64,000 bases of DNA, from the NCBI RefSeq assembly GCF_015706575.1, contig NW_024037059.1, forward strand, positions 14,607,730-14,671,729, in the 5' to 3' direction. Numbering within the stretch: position 1 is the stretch's first letter; every line of letters begins with the position of its first letter. The position numbers and the translations under genes are program-made. This document shows positions 54,701 through 64,000 of this stretch, one piece after another. The notes below the pieces were generated by a model that did no database searches, was not told the origin of the DNA, and worked only from the letters and a program-made list of their open reading frames with translations. This stretch comes from Patiria miniata (taxonomy: Eukaryota > Echinodermata > Asteroidea > Valvatida > Asterinidae).

Positions 54701-57700
54701 CTTGGTGGGGCTGGAGTCTGGGGAGGATACTGATGAGGATGAGGTACCGGTTTTGCTTCTCGTTAGGAACTCCTTGATGGGTTTCTGGATTGGTCTTTTT
54801 CGCTGGGGTTTCTTTGGGGAGGCGGCAGGGGAGGATGTGGACATGGAGCTGTTGGCGTTGTTCTCTGCCAGGGCACTGCCTCGCGACCTTGTCGACCCTT
54901 TCCTAAAAATAAAAAAATGCAAACAAGTTAATAATAATAATAATAATAATAAAGAACATTTGTAAAGCGCTGGTATCTGCCTAAAAATGCACTCATGGCG
55001 CTTGAGGAGAAAGTCAAGTTAGGATTGTGTTGTGAGAGTAAGGCTGCATCCGAATCAACTGTCTAGAGCTAGGTCTCGGTCCACGCCCATTGAAAATACG
55101 CGGGGACGCGCTGACAATAGACGTAGCCGTAGCTCTGGAAGCCCGTTTCGGACACGGCCTATGCTTGTTTGTACAGGTGAGATTTTATATTTGTCTTAAA
55201 TGTTGTGATGGATGGAGATGATTTGATAGCCAGAGGGAGTTGGTTCCACACTCGGGTTGACGCTGCAGCAAAGGATCTGTCACCCCAAAGAGTGGAGGTC
55301 CTGGGCTCATGAAGCATCATGAGCTCACTGGAGCGGAGTCCGGTGCTTGCTGTTGAGAACAGGTGGATGAGGTCGATGAGATACTCCGGCGCATTGTTGT
55401 GGAGGATTTGGTAAACGAATAGGCTAAGTTTGTATTTGATTCTGTATGATACTGGAAGCCAGTGGAGATCTGCTGATAAAGGAGTGATGTGAGAATGTTT
55501 ACTAGTGAGAGAGATTAGTCTGGCACTGATGTTTTGTAGTCGCTGCAAACGGTTTAGTTAAGGCTGAAAAGCAAATCAGATATGCAGGACATGCTGAACT
55601 TTTTAGATTTGGGGATGTCAACGTGAAAAATATGTAAAAATTGAATATTCAGAATATTGCAATCAATTATTTTGCACCTTTTATTGTCATTTTGCTTTGC
55701 TTCACTGTTGCTTCTGGAGTCCGTTCTTGATGACCGCCGACTGCTGACCATATTTGGTTTGTTCTCATCACCCCTGGGTGCCTTGGGTGTGGGCGGGGCT
55801 GGTGAGGCAGGACTCGTGGGTGTCGTCGGGTCTGTCTTCTGGGCTTTCTTGCCAGCTTTGGCACCTTTCGGGGGCGGGGTCTCTAGGAGTTTGTCAGTTG
55901 GATTTTTCTTCTGTTGAGCAAAATGAAAACAGCACATGAGACTAACATTACAACAAGGAAATAGGGTACTGAAAGGAAAGATATTTATCTGATAACAGTC
56001 ATTTCATTTAAGTAGATGAAAATAATTGAGATACCGGTTTCTGGTATGGAGCTTGCCCCAAAAGTGGTGCGGCGACGCGGCTTCTTTTCTTTTTTTTACC
56101 ATTTTTTTCTTCAAATGTCGGCTGTTGACTGCAAATAGTTCCCGACTAAATTTAGTGCAAAATGTATGGGAGCCCAGAGAGGCCACACTAAAGCTTATAC
56201 TCGATCGTAACCCCATCTAAAAATACGTTAAAATTGTGCAGCAGCAGGATTCCGGTCAAACCAGAGAGTTTGGCGGTTTTGAGACATCATCTTACATTGA
56301 AAAAAAACTTTTTCATTTTGCCGGCATTCATGGCTACGGTGACGTAGCTTTTTTTTGGCCCTATTCATGACTCAATTAAGGAAACATCGCATTCAGGCAC
56401 AGTTCAAACCATACACACATACGTCACAGAGTATGTGTGGATAATGTTCAACTGAATGTGAACAATTGTGCAAAGTCGCTACATGAGAACAACACGCGTG
56501 TGTCCATTGGCAGCAATGGTGAACAAGTGTCCTTCAATAACATTTATGCTTCGCATTATTGCCACGGAGGGCGTAGTTACACACAGAATGCATTGTAATT
56601 CAAACCAACCTTCTTATCCGCGGTGAACTCTTCTTGCATCTTCTTAGGCAGTACACTCTCCGTGTTCGTGAGAGGTTTCCTGGGTTTGGTAAAGAGCTGC
56701 TTGGGGAGGAGAGGTTTGACTGGGTGCTCCTTCTGGGCGAAGGCTGTCGTCTTGCTCAACAGAAGACCCAGGGCGATGTCGCAGACGGCGTAGAGTTTCT
56801 GGACCAGGATGATGGGAGAATTGAATCAGAATATAATATTGATGTAAAAGGTAAAGGAATTCTTTTAAGACTGAAGCCTTAAATGTTAATGGCGATTAAA
56901 GCCAGAGTCCATCATTTGCAGCTATCCGAAAAGTAACTGGCGTAATTATTGTTGAAAAACATACTTGGTTGAAAGATAGTAAGGGGACTAAACTCCCTGT
57001 GAAATTATTCTTTCTGGCAAGCTGTCATTTTGAAGTAATCAACGAAAGAAGGCCTTTCCACCGGTGCCTGTTAAGACGCACCGTAGGAAATTTAAATTAG
57101 TAGTTCGTTTTGTTATTCGGCGAAGCGCGTGCAAGCATTGGCACGACGCACCAAACGCGCGGTTGCTATAATTTGTCGGATCAGTGCACGACATCGCGTA
57201 GCTGCAATCGGCTCAGTGAGAACGTGTCTCGGACACTGAATTCAGACCCAATTTAAAATATGATTCAGCAACTTTTGATTTGAAATTGAGATCCTAGAAT
57301 GCTGTTTTTCTCGGAATATACAGCTGAAGCTGAGCTGAAACTTCATCAGGTTAGTTGTTCAGTACCCTTCTTTAGATTTTGAGCACTTTTGTTGCTCCAA
57401 ACAAACAAAATGCACAAATTACAAATGATGGACTATATCTTCAACGCAGGATCTCATCTTTAGTCAATGGTTACCTATTGCGCATTTTCTCGCTCCCATC
57501 CCAAGACAGTACCCACAACCTGCCTTCAGCAATTTAATTAAGAAAATTCTTCAAATCCTTCAACCAATAAAATCAACCCATAAGACAAATGGCAGACACT
57601 ATGTAATTCAACTTTCACAGGCGAACATGCCCCATGAAAGGTAATGGTGGCTGGGCTCTACCTTCCTCAATTCTGCAAAAATTGGTGGATTTTGAAGTAA

Positions 57701-60700
57701 CTTGAAGGACTATAGTTAAGCAAAGTTCTTGTTGATGTCTCACCTTGTTGACTCCCCTATCGTCGGGGTTCTGGGCGTCTTTCATCTGTTTGATGGTTTC
57801 AACCAGTTTCCTCAGGAAGTTACAATGATCACTCTTGCTGACCAACGGCTCCAGGATAAACCACAGGCACCTGTCCCAAACAGCAGGAAACAAATCAAAC
57901 TCACGAAATTTACACACAAATTGTACTAACAAGCTTAGCGAATCACAGTAAGAACACCTCAAGTCTGTAGTTTCAACGAAATTTACCAAAGCTTCTTCGT
58001 TTGGATTTTACGGATCCAGCTCATTTATTACTCACTCTTTAGTGTCTCGCAATCCCTCCAAGTCCTTGAGATTACTGAAGTCGGGATCATGAGCTAAGAG
58101 ATGGATTGTGTACGGGATGACATACTCTGGAAGAAGGGTTAGTAGATGAGCTGCAGGAACAGATATAACAAATAAAAACTAATCAAATTTGACAGAAATT
58201 TCACTTTGGCAAACGGACATCAATAGAAAAGAATTCAGCCGCAACTGAAATGGAAAGTTCCAAACTATAAATCTGGCTAATCTGACCAACAATTCTTTAG
58301 CTACTGCCAAAGATGAATACAACGACTGTGGCCCAACAGAACTACGGAGGGCTTCCTGAGTTTAAGCATTGAAACTATAGGGTCCCATTTATTGGTTCTG
58401 ATGATCAGGGAATCCTATGCCCCCGATTGCTATTCTCTACTCATGGTGCCCACTGAGAAACTATGTTAACACAGAAATCTCTTTTATAGGATACATGATT
58501 GCACACAAATTAAACACCCTTACCAACCCATGAAATATGTTAACCAAGAGGCAATTCTGTAAAACCCACCGTACGTCCGATCACATGATGTGCATGTACA
58601 AGGTCGTTAAGATGGTGGAACCTTAATTTGGTCTGTAATTGTTTTCTAGTCATTAGATGTCATATTATTAGTGATGTATCACATTCATTTTCCAACAGCA
58701 GCTCATTAAAGTGTCTGGCATGCACATCCAAAAGTACGCAATTGCCCCAGCAAACCATCCAGACAGGACCTTAGAGAATGCCTCTTGAGGTTTTGTAATG
58801 GTTGAGAGTACAATTAGGGGGACTTTTGCATAAATCAAGGAGAGTCCTACCATTTTCCACGGTGTGTTGTTTGAGATACTCCCTCCTATTCTGGATATTC
58901 TTGCTCAGGTACTGCTTGGCGTCAGCCCTGCTCTCCTTGACTGGATCCTTGACGCAGAGACTGAAGATGGACATGTAGCTGAGAGGTAGACGCAGGCAGC
59001 TTAGACCCTTGTTGAGCTTGCGGGCAAAACGTTCACGCACCTGGTAACATTCATCCTGGAAGGATTGATGAAAAGTCACATATGATAGTGGTTTAAACAA
59101 AATTTGGTGGAGATGCCTTCTTCACTTTCTTGTTATGGGCAATTCCAAGGTTACTCATGTTACATTTTCGTAACGTGAGTAACCGATTTTGTGCGTCTTG
59201 TTTATCATACATAACACATTTTTCTGGATGTCAACTTTGGTGCTTAGGTAGGTCTAGGTCTACTTTATTTACCATGGGGATAACAGTTATTAAACCTTTT
59301 CATTAAGGTAATTACAGCCCAAGGAAACTCAAAAGTACATCAAAAATTAAAAGTGAGTAACCGTGGAATTGCCCTTATGCAAATTTTATTCTTGAAATTG
59401 AAGCAACGAGATAAGATGTTATTTTGTATCAGGGCAAAATGTCATGGCAAAGAACTCCAAGTTTACTCTCACCATTCTGAGCTATCAGGACTAGCAGACA
59501 AACTCTGTGCTAACCGAGTATGCACAGAATCCTTAGTTACTGCATGTGCGCATGCGCATAAGCCAAACTTCCTTGCTAACCCATGAAATACGCTTACCGT
59601 AAGCACAGTATTTTCTGCTAGAGTAAGCAGGATTTTTTCGTTTACAGTAAGCAGAATCATGAAATTAGGCCCCGGTGCGTGAACTTGTGCCAAACAATAG
59701 AAAATAGTTCAGCGGATGGATTTGGGAAATGTGGTTTGGGTAAAGAAAACCTTCCAATAAATAAACAGTACTTTAACAACAAATAAATGGACGGTAATGT
59801 TCTGAATGTCATGTACTCATGTGCAGAAAAAACTGTCCGAGACATCCTTTAGTGAGTTGTAAGTTTTGGGTTACTTACATTGATCATGAGAGCTAGGATT
59901 TGGAAATTCTCAGTGGAGACCAGCTCATGATAGCCAGGGACCTGGGCAATCTTCAGCATGGAGCAGGCTGCTGCTAGCCTCAAACGAGACATGTCTGCAG
60001 GACTACAGAAAGAGAAATACGGACATATTAATGGTTCAAAGAAATTGCAAGAAATACACTTAGAGAACATACCAGTACGGTAAGCAAGAGCTTCTGAAAG
60101 TTGAAACAAAATGCTGTTTTCAATGACAAAAACACTGCATTAATACCAAATTCATACATCTTTTATAAAAAATATTGGATCGGATGCATGGTAAATTAAA
60201 TAATTTGACAAATTCTAATGTGATCAGGTGGGAAAAAAAATAAAACCATAAAAAAGGGTTATGTCGCAAAAAAGTGAAATCGAGTTATATATACATGGTT
60301 GGAAAGCCCTTAATGTAAGCTTTCATTTGGTATATAATTGAGCTCCATAGCCCCTCCCGTTCTGGAGATATGACGTGTTTGCATATTAATTACTTCCTTG
60401 GAGTTCAAATTACACAACTGAGAAAACAGGCTTTGAAATAGCTGGCTTTGATGTACAGTGTAGCACAACAGAACGATGCACACAAAATGGTTGTTTTTTC
60501 CACTTTGTTCACAAAAATCAACATTTCTGTGAATAAAACCTGAAACTGTAGGTATTAAAGATTTCATTCATGACACAAAATGAAAATCACATTTTGACAA
60601 AGTTTTCACCGTTTCAATGTTGAGCGGGCAATTCCACAATAATGCTCAGTGCGACATAATACCCTTTTTTGTGGAGCCGGTCACAAATTGTTTACGATCT

Positions 60701-63322
60701 CTGCGCAGTCTTGAAAATGCATATTTGTTTTTGTAATATTATTGGTCCGATCATGTGGCTACATCGTCACCATTGAGTTATTAGTCGTGTAGCTCCTTAC
60801 CTGATGACTTTTCTCTCCATGAGGTCCCCCTCGTTCTTGATCATAGTCATGAGTAGTCTGATGGTAGACATGCATGGTGAGGTATCCTGGGTACTACGCA
60901 GTCCCTCCAACCAATGGACAAGCAGCTTCATTGCTGCAATCTGGACAAGATCCACACACACACAAAAAACAGATTCGTGTTAAAAAAGTCAGACAATGAA
61001 ATATGGCTCAATCCAGCAGAAAGTCATCAAAGGCTTATGAAAATGGTAAATATTTCTTATTACTCTTATATCAGGCATGCCACTGGGAATTTCGAAGAAA
61101 AAAAAACCGAGGAAATTTCAAACTGCACAAGACTTTGTACAGTGTTTTTCAACTTGGAAATAGCATTCAAGAAAAGTAAAAAACGAGGAAATCAACAGAT
61201 CCGAGGAAAAGTTGCACGCCTGTTAAATCTGTATGCTAATCCTTTCCTAACACACCTGAGGCAAAATGAAATTGGAATTATTATTTTATAACCTTAAATA
61301 CGTACAAGGCATTATGCAATTTTTCACCGCAATAATGGCTTTGCCAAACGTAACGCAGTTCTAAGCATGCCCACCTTGGCCAGGGTTTCCTCGGCAACCT
61401 GGTTGTCATGGCACCAGATGCCTCTAAGATGACTTCCTTCCGTCTGGTCTAGCATCAGTAGCCCCTTGACGATACTGTTAGCTATGGCAGGTTTCATACT
61501 ACTGCAGATCTCCGGAGCCAGTCTAGCCATCTCTCCCACTGCTGCCAATGCCGTCAGATGGTGCTCATGGTCCAAGTTTAAGCACTTCTGGAGACTCTAA
61601 AAAACAATGGAAGAAGGAATGCAATTAAAGCTATAGTCCATCATTTGCAGCCATCCGAAAAGTAACTGGCGTAATTACTGTTAAAAACAAACTTGGTTGA
61701 AAGATAGTAAGGGAACTAAACTCCCTGTGAAATTATTCTTTCTGGGAAGCTGTCATTTTGAAGTAATCAACGAAAGAAGGCATTTCCAACGGTGATTCTT
61801 AAGAAGCACCGTAGGAAAATTTAAATTAGTAGTTCGTTTTGTTATTCAGCGCAGCGCGCACAAGTATTGGAACGACGCACACGCGCGCGCGGTTGTTATA
61901 ATTCGTCGGATCAGTGCGCGACGCCGCGTATAGCTGCAATTACAAAACAATTCAAAACATGATTCAGTAACTATTGATTTGAAATTGAGATCTTAGAATG
62001 CTGCTTATCTCGGAATGTACAGCTGAAGCTTAGCTGAAACTTCATCAGGTTAGTTGCTCAGTATCCTTCATTAGATTTTGAACACTTTTGTTGCTTCAAA
62101 CGAACAAAATGCACTAATTACAAATGATGGACTATAGCTTTAAACACCAACTTTTTCATTACAGATTTACATCTTTTAGAAAACAAAAGATTTTAGTCAG
62201 ATGAAGAAAGAAAGCCTGCTTCAAGATCTTTATTGTTATAATACAGTAAAATCCTGATAATTCAAATTGAAACTTGAATCTGTTTATCTCGAAGTATTAC
62301 TCGGAATCTGTCAAGAGAATAGCATATTACATGTACGTACATGAATACCCAAAATAGCGTGAACATTTCGTAGCCGGGTACAGCGAATCACAAAAAGCCA
62401 TTCATGGACATGACTGCAGAAAAAAATCGGGAAATTTGCTTAGCTCAAACTCTGGACATCTCAAATATTTTATCCATTCCCTTGAGATTTGACTTGACAA
62501 GAGTTCACTGTACTTACTTCATACAGTTGTTGGAACACAGGGAGTTTATTCTTGCCTAGCACCACGTTGATGCATCGGATGGCGTGCTTTGCTTGGGACG
62601 GGATACCAGTCTTTGCCTTGCTGATCAGAATGGGTAAGAGGCACCTAAGGAGAAAAACAAAAGCGGATCGGAAATAAAATGCGACCATATGGGCTCCGTG
62701 CGCTAACAAAGAGGGTGCCCTTTTACCTAGCAACGACGTCCCATGGGCGGGACATTTAGCTGGTTGACGTGCACCGTTCATTGTGTGTGACGCACATACA
62801 CCAGGGGATTTGTACTATGTACACAAAGTGGTACGGCCGTGCGTCGCAGCAAAATTGCAGTCAGTCAAGATGGCGACGGTCGGTCACCCCCAACTGTACT
62901 TTCTTTGTCGGTGAGGGGGTACTTGTGAACAGAGCGTATACCTCCCAGAACCGTTAAAATCAATCCAAATATTTTGTAGAGTTATGGAGGATTTTGAAAA
63001 AATACTATTAATTCATGCACAGTGGAGGATGTTGAAGGATTCAGTTCCTAGTAAAACTATCTTGAGATGCATTTGTTCCTATGAACAAAACACAGTGAGG
63101 AAAGTCTTGAGATCAAACAATCTTGGGCTCTGTCATGGAGCAATTTATGAGAATGACTTACGACGCAACATTTGGGAACTCTTCCTTCAGATGCTCCCCG
63201 GTATTGATGAAGATTTGGAGCGCTACGTCTGAGACGGTATCGTCTTCGTTCTTCAGCATGGAGATGAGCTGATTAAAGCTGTCATCGCTCCGGAAGGCAC
63301 TTGGGAATACAGGGGCTAGAGT
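51690..63322 (-). CDS. pds5: PDS5 cohesin regulator, C-terminal 982 residues
   Basis: Fourteen minus-strand exons join in phase; upstream exons lie beyond the window. The first 470 residues are HEAT-type helical repeats with clear PDS5 signatures: [100 protein letters not shown] and [14 protein letters not shown]. The remaining ~510 residues are a low-complexity tail rich in Lys, Ala, Ser, Thr and Pro. PDS5 binds cohesin in the nucleus with WAPL and sororin, controlling its release and maintenance on chromatin. The N-terminal half, which carries the partner-binding sites, is off the window. Exons from 5' to 3': 63322-63162, 62644-62518, 61596-61375, 60940-60801, 60002-59879, 59055-58851, 58150-58036, 57870-57744, 56798-56610, 55910-55678, 54902-54171, 53499-53140, 52756-52576, 51722-51690. 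Confidence 0.93.
52051..52133. mobile_element. Snap-back hairpin, second copy
   Basis: TAGTCTGGTTCCC at the left faces GGGAACCAGTGTA at the right, with two mismatches in 13. This is the same terminal word as the 61-bp hairpin at 47177. The loop is longer and of unrelated sequence. In the last PDS5 intron. No flanking duplication is clear. Confidence 0.55.
52576..52756 (-). CDS. pds5: PDS5 penultimate exon
   Basis: Completes L912 (TT|G) and runs to residue 972. Ser/Thr/Asp-rich then basic, ending ...QAKTPLS. Acceptor ATTTGAAACAG, donor CTCAGT|GTAAGT. It is used only if exon 53140-53499 is spliced at a donor that overlaps a stop codon. Confidence 0.7.
53140..53499 (-). CDS. pds5: PDS5 exon (tail, Ser-rich)
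   Basis: Residues 792-911 of the fragment. Serine runs, SP sites and a likely nuclear localisation signal [10 protein letters not shown]. The frame ends [12 protein letters not shown]. Acceptor CTTTAACAG. At its 3' end AACTT|GTAAGT is a consensus donor, but reading through it gives TTG TAA, a stop at 53136-53138. Two C-termini are therefore possible. Confidence 0.85.
53555..53870 (+). mobile_element. tRNA-derived SINE
   Basis: The head carries an A-box-like TGGCCTCATGG (53567-53577) and a B-box-like GGTTTGAGTCC (53624-53634). It is followed by a body with CCTTGGGCAAGGCACTTTTTC and AAATGGGTACCTGTGAG, words typical of widespread metazoan SINE central domains. The tail ends near a TAATAATGATG stretch. 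It sits in a PDS5 intron, opposite to the gene's orientation. Confidence 0.75.
54078..54113. repeat. GTCA-type microsatellite
   Basis: Degenerate (GTCA)n repeats of about 36 bp in the PDS5 intron just downstream of exon 54171-54902. Confidence 0.6.
54171..54902 (-). CDS. pds5: PDS5 large tail exon (histone H1-like)
   Basis: The biggest exon, residues 548-791 (244 codons). It is extremely rich in Lys, Ala, Ser, Thr and Pro, with many SPTK, SPKK and TPVKK words and PRKRP stretches, like the C-terminal domain of histone H1. These are potential DNA minor-groove contacts and Cdk sites. Vertebrate PDS5B instead has recognised AT-hooks in its tail. Acceptor ATTTTTAG, donor AAAAG|GTGGGT. Confidence 0.88.
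55040..55157. mobile_element. Small imperfect inverted-repeat insert within LINE 3' UTR
   Basis: The left side GGCTGCATCCGAATCAACTG with TAGAGCTAGG and the right side (inverted GGCCGTGTCCGAAACGGG with CAGAGCTACGG) are related but imperfect. It looks like a small MITE nested in the LINE. Confidence 0.35.
55159..55548 (-). pseudogene. LINE reverse transcriptase C-terminal fragment
   Basis: An open frame of about 130 residues with the C-terminal motif set of CR1/L2-type LINE polymerases: LQxxSARLI, HITPLxxxLHWLPVxxRIxYKL, VYQxLHxxAPEYL, LRSS, [17 protein letters not shown] and FKxxxKSHL. The catalytic palm is missing, so it is a dead 5' truncation. Intact to its stop codon. Confidence 0.88.
55678..55910 (-). 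CDS. pds5: PDS5 exon (start of disordered tail)
   Basis: Residues 471-547. Pro/Thr/Lys-rich linker leaving the HEAT-repeat body, with [15 protein letters not shown]. Acceptor TTGCTCAACAG, donor AAAAG|GTGCAA (weak at the +4 to +6 positions). Confidence 0.85.
56031..56360 (-). mobile_element. MITE family B, copy 3 (truncated both ends)
   Basis: Same interior and orientation as copy 2. The left end starts inside the repeat at ACCGGTTTCTGG. The right end lacks the TACCAGAAACCGG part and jumps to a T-tract and GGCC. In a PDS5 intron. Confidence 0.75.
56610..56798 (-). CDS. pds5: PDS5 exon (end of HEAT body)
   Basis: Residues 408-470: [17 protein letters not shown], then a basic linker with [13 protein letters not shown]. 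The first part is a hallmark of PDS5. Acceptor CATCCTGGTCCAG, donor AAG|GTTGGT (non-standard but GT). Confidence 0.9.
56896..57444. mobile_element. MITE family C, copy 1
   Basis: About 550 bp. Homologous over its full length to 61625-62143. Terminal inverted repeats AAAGCCAGAGTCCATCATTTG-like and its inverse have decayed. TTAA stands at the left edge. No coding capacity. In a PDS5 intron. Confidence 0.8.
57744..57870 (-). CDS. pds5: PDS5 exon (HEAT region)
   Basis: Residues 365-407: [23 protein letters not shown] to [12 protein letters not shown], matching ECLWFMLE and DAQSPDES of the vertebrate proteins. Acceptor TGGGACAG, donor AACAAG|GTGAGA. Confidence 0.93.
58036..58150 (-). CDS. pds5: PDS5 exon (HEAT region)
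   Basis: Residues 327-364: [20 protein letters not shown] followed by [12 protein letters not shown]. Acceptor GTTCCTGCAG, donor AAAGA|GTGAGT. Confidence 0.92.
58851..59055 (-). CDS. pds5: PDS5 exon (HEAT region)
   Basis: Residues 259-326: [37 protein letters not shown] and [12 protein letters not shown]. Acceptor ATCCTTCCAG, donor AAATG|GTAGGA. Confidence 0.94.
59879..60002 (-). CDS. pds5: PDS5 exon (HEAT region)
   Basis: Residues 217-258: [20 protein letters not shown] and FQILALMIN. Acceptor CTTTCTGTAG, donor ATCAAT|GTAAGT. Confidence 0.94.
60801..60940 (-). CDS. pds5: PDS5 exon (HEAT region)
   Basis: Residues 171-216: [15 protein letters not shown] and [19 protein letters not shown]. 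Acceptor GATCTTGTCCAG, donor ATCAG|GTAAGG. Confidence 0.92.
61375..61596 (-). CDS. pds5: PDS5 exon (HEAT region)
   Basis: Residues 97-170: [30 protein letters not shown] and EETLAK, equivalent to the vertebrate LVSLGHISMLAP, ANFIVKDLLM and PEVLAK blocks. Acceptor TTTTTTAG, donor GCCAAG|GTGGGC. Confidence 0.93.
61625..62143. mobile_element. MITE family C, copy 2
   Basis: About 519 bp including TTAA at both ends (61625-61628 and 62140-62143). Terminal inverted repeats contain AGCTATAGTCCATCATTTG and its exact complement at the other end. TTAA targets suit piggyBac- or Kolobok-type transposases, by inference. In a PDS5 intron. Confidence 0.85.
62518..62644 (-). CDS. pds5: PDS5 exon (HEAT region)
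   Basis: Residues 54-96: [20 protein letters not shown] then [10 protein letters not shown], matching the [20 protein letters not shown] block. Acceptor TTCTCCTTAG, donor TATGAA|GTAAGT. Confidence 0.94.
63162..63322 (-). CDS. pds5: PDS5 first exon in window (internal)
   Basis: Residues 1-53 of the fragment: [30 protein letters not shown] and [10 protein letters not shown]. Acceptor TTTCTTTTAG, donor GCGTC|GTAAGT. The gene continues to the left of this protein (right of the window). Confidence 0.92.
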
Positions 63323-63582
63323 CTAAAAGAAAAATCGGAATGCTCCAAACTTCAGAACAGTGCAATGATAGTTTCTGACATCTACTACATTATTCATAAT
63401 TTGTGCAACTGTTTAGGGACTCCAAAAAAATACATTGTCGATACCACTATCAGCAAAGTACCCGAGTGTGATGAATGCAACTGGCCACTTTATATCTTGA
63501 GTAGGAAAGCCAGTGTGCTGAGATTGAGATCATGATCGCAAAGTGCAGTTTGAAGGTATAGGCTTTCTACAAAATTACCTTA

Positions 63583-63965
63583 GGCCGAAAAAAAAAAGTC
63601 TCCGGTTTCTGGTATGCGCGCGCGTTGCCGTAGCCATGCACGTCGGCAAAATGAAAAAGGTTTTTTTTCATTACAAGATGATGTCTCAAAACCGCCAAAC
63701 TCACTGGTTTGACTGGAATCCTGCTGCTGCACAATTTTAACGTGTTTTTAGATGGGGTTATGATCGAGAATAAGCTTTATGTGGCCTCTCTGGACTCCCA
63801 TATATTTGCACTAAGTTTAGTCGGGCACCATTTGCAGTCATCAGCCGACATTTGAAGCCAAAAAAAAAAAAAAAACCAGGTAAAAAAAAAAAAAAAAAGC
63901 CACGTCGCCGCACCACTTTTGAGGCAAGCTCCATACCAGAAACCGGAGACGTTTTTTTTTTGGCC
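63583..63965 (+). mobile_element. MITE family B, copy 4
   Basis: Same orientation as copy 1, without its extra segment, about 383 bp. The ends carry AGTCTCCGGTTTCTGGTATG and the inverse. Long A-tracts lie near the right end. Flanking bases TTA and TTT suggest a mutated TWA duplication. In the PDS5 intron that runs off the window. Confidence 0.8.
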
Positions 63966-64000
63966 TTTTACTCCTCTTATACTCCTCTTTGTTTCCTTTA

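Larger units (their letters stand above)
54932..55555 (-). mobile_element. 5'-truncated LINE (CR1/L2 group)
   Basis: A minus-strand insertion in a PDS5 intron. It contains the C-terminal end of a reverse transcriptase, a short 3' UTR and a (TTA)n tail next to AGCGCTTTACAAATG, typical of L2/CR1-like 3' ends. AGTTAA occurs at both edges (54926-54931 and 55556-55561), a possible target duplication. Confidence 0.8.

Noticed and set aside
62984..63232. 82-residue plus-strand frame
   Set aside because: It overlaps the well-supported PDS5 exon on the minus strand and is its shadow.

Overview
The window looks like nuclear DNA from a marine invertebrate deuterostome. Genes are split by many introns with GT..AG junctions, intergenic DNA is AT-rich, and there are many small inverted-repeat transposons plus a LINE and a tRNA-headed SINE. 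The frequent TAGGCCTA-like words and the type of MITEs remind me of echinoderms, but that is a guess. The phylum cannot be fixed from this sequence alone.

Three protein-coding genes can be supported. (1) A single-exon class A GPCR lies on the minus strand at 335-1438. (2) A complete 13-exon CD36/LIMP-2-type class B scavenger receptor lies on the plus strand. It has a TATA box near 34052, coding exons from 34368 to 47102, and a poly(A) signal at 47538. All exon phases join cleanly into a 526-residue protein. (3) The 3' part of PDS5, the cohesin regulator, lies on the minus strand. Fourteen exons from 63322 down to 51690 encode the last 982 residues, and the 5' exons lie beyond the right edge. 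Genes 2 and 3 are convergent and are separated by about 4 kb of AT-rich DNA.

Layout: 0.3-1.4 kb GPCR; 1.4-13.4 kb intergenic with one dispersed repeat pair and a few palindromes; 13.4-15.2 kb a putative non-autonomous DNA transposon with a regularly spaced 19-bp motif; 15.5 kb a pair of E2F-like sites; 17.5-18.3 kb a G-rich pentamer array, with an inverted-repeat insertion beside it; 22.9-25.6 kb two adjacent DNA transposon derivatives; 30.8-31.4 kb a MITE; 34-47.6 kb the scavenger receptor; 51.7-63.3 kb PDS5. The PDS5 introns are filled with a SINE, a LINE fragment and two MITE families. The three genes do not form a functional unit. The GPCR and the scavenger receptor are membrane proteins, while PDS5 is nuclear.

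Most noteworthy observations: the 13.4-15.2 kb element with its periodic motif; an in-frame, stop-free 225-bp tandem duplication of part of scavenger receptor exon 3; a PDS5 splice donor that overlaps a stop codon and could switch the C-terminus; and two snap-back hairpins of one family, one of them in the scavenger receptor 3' UTR.
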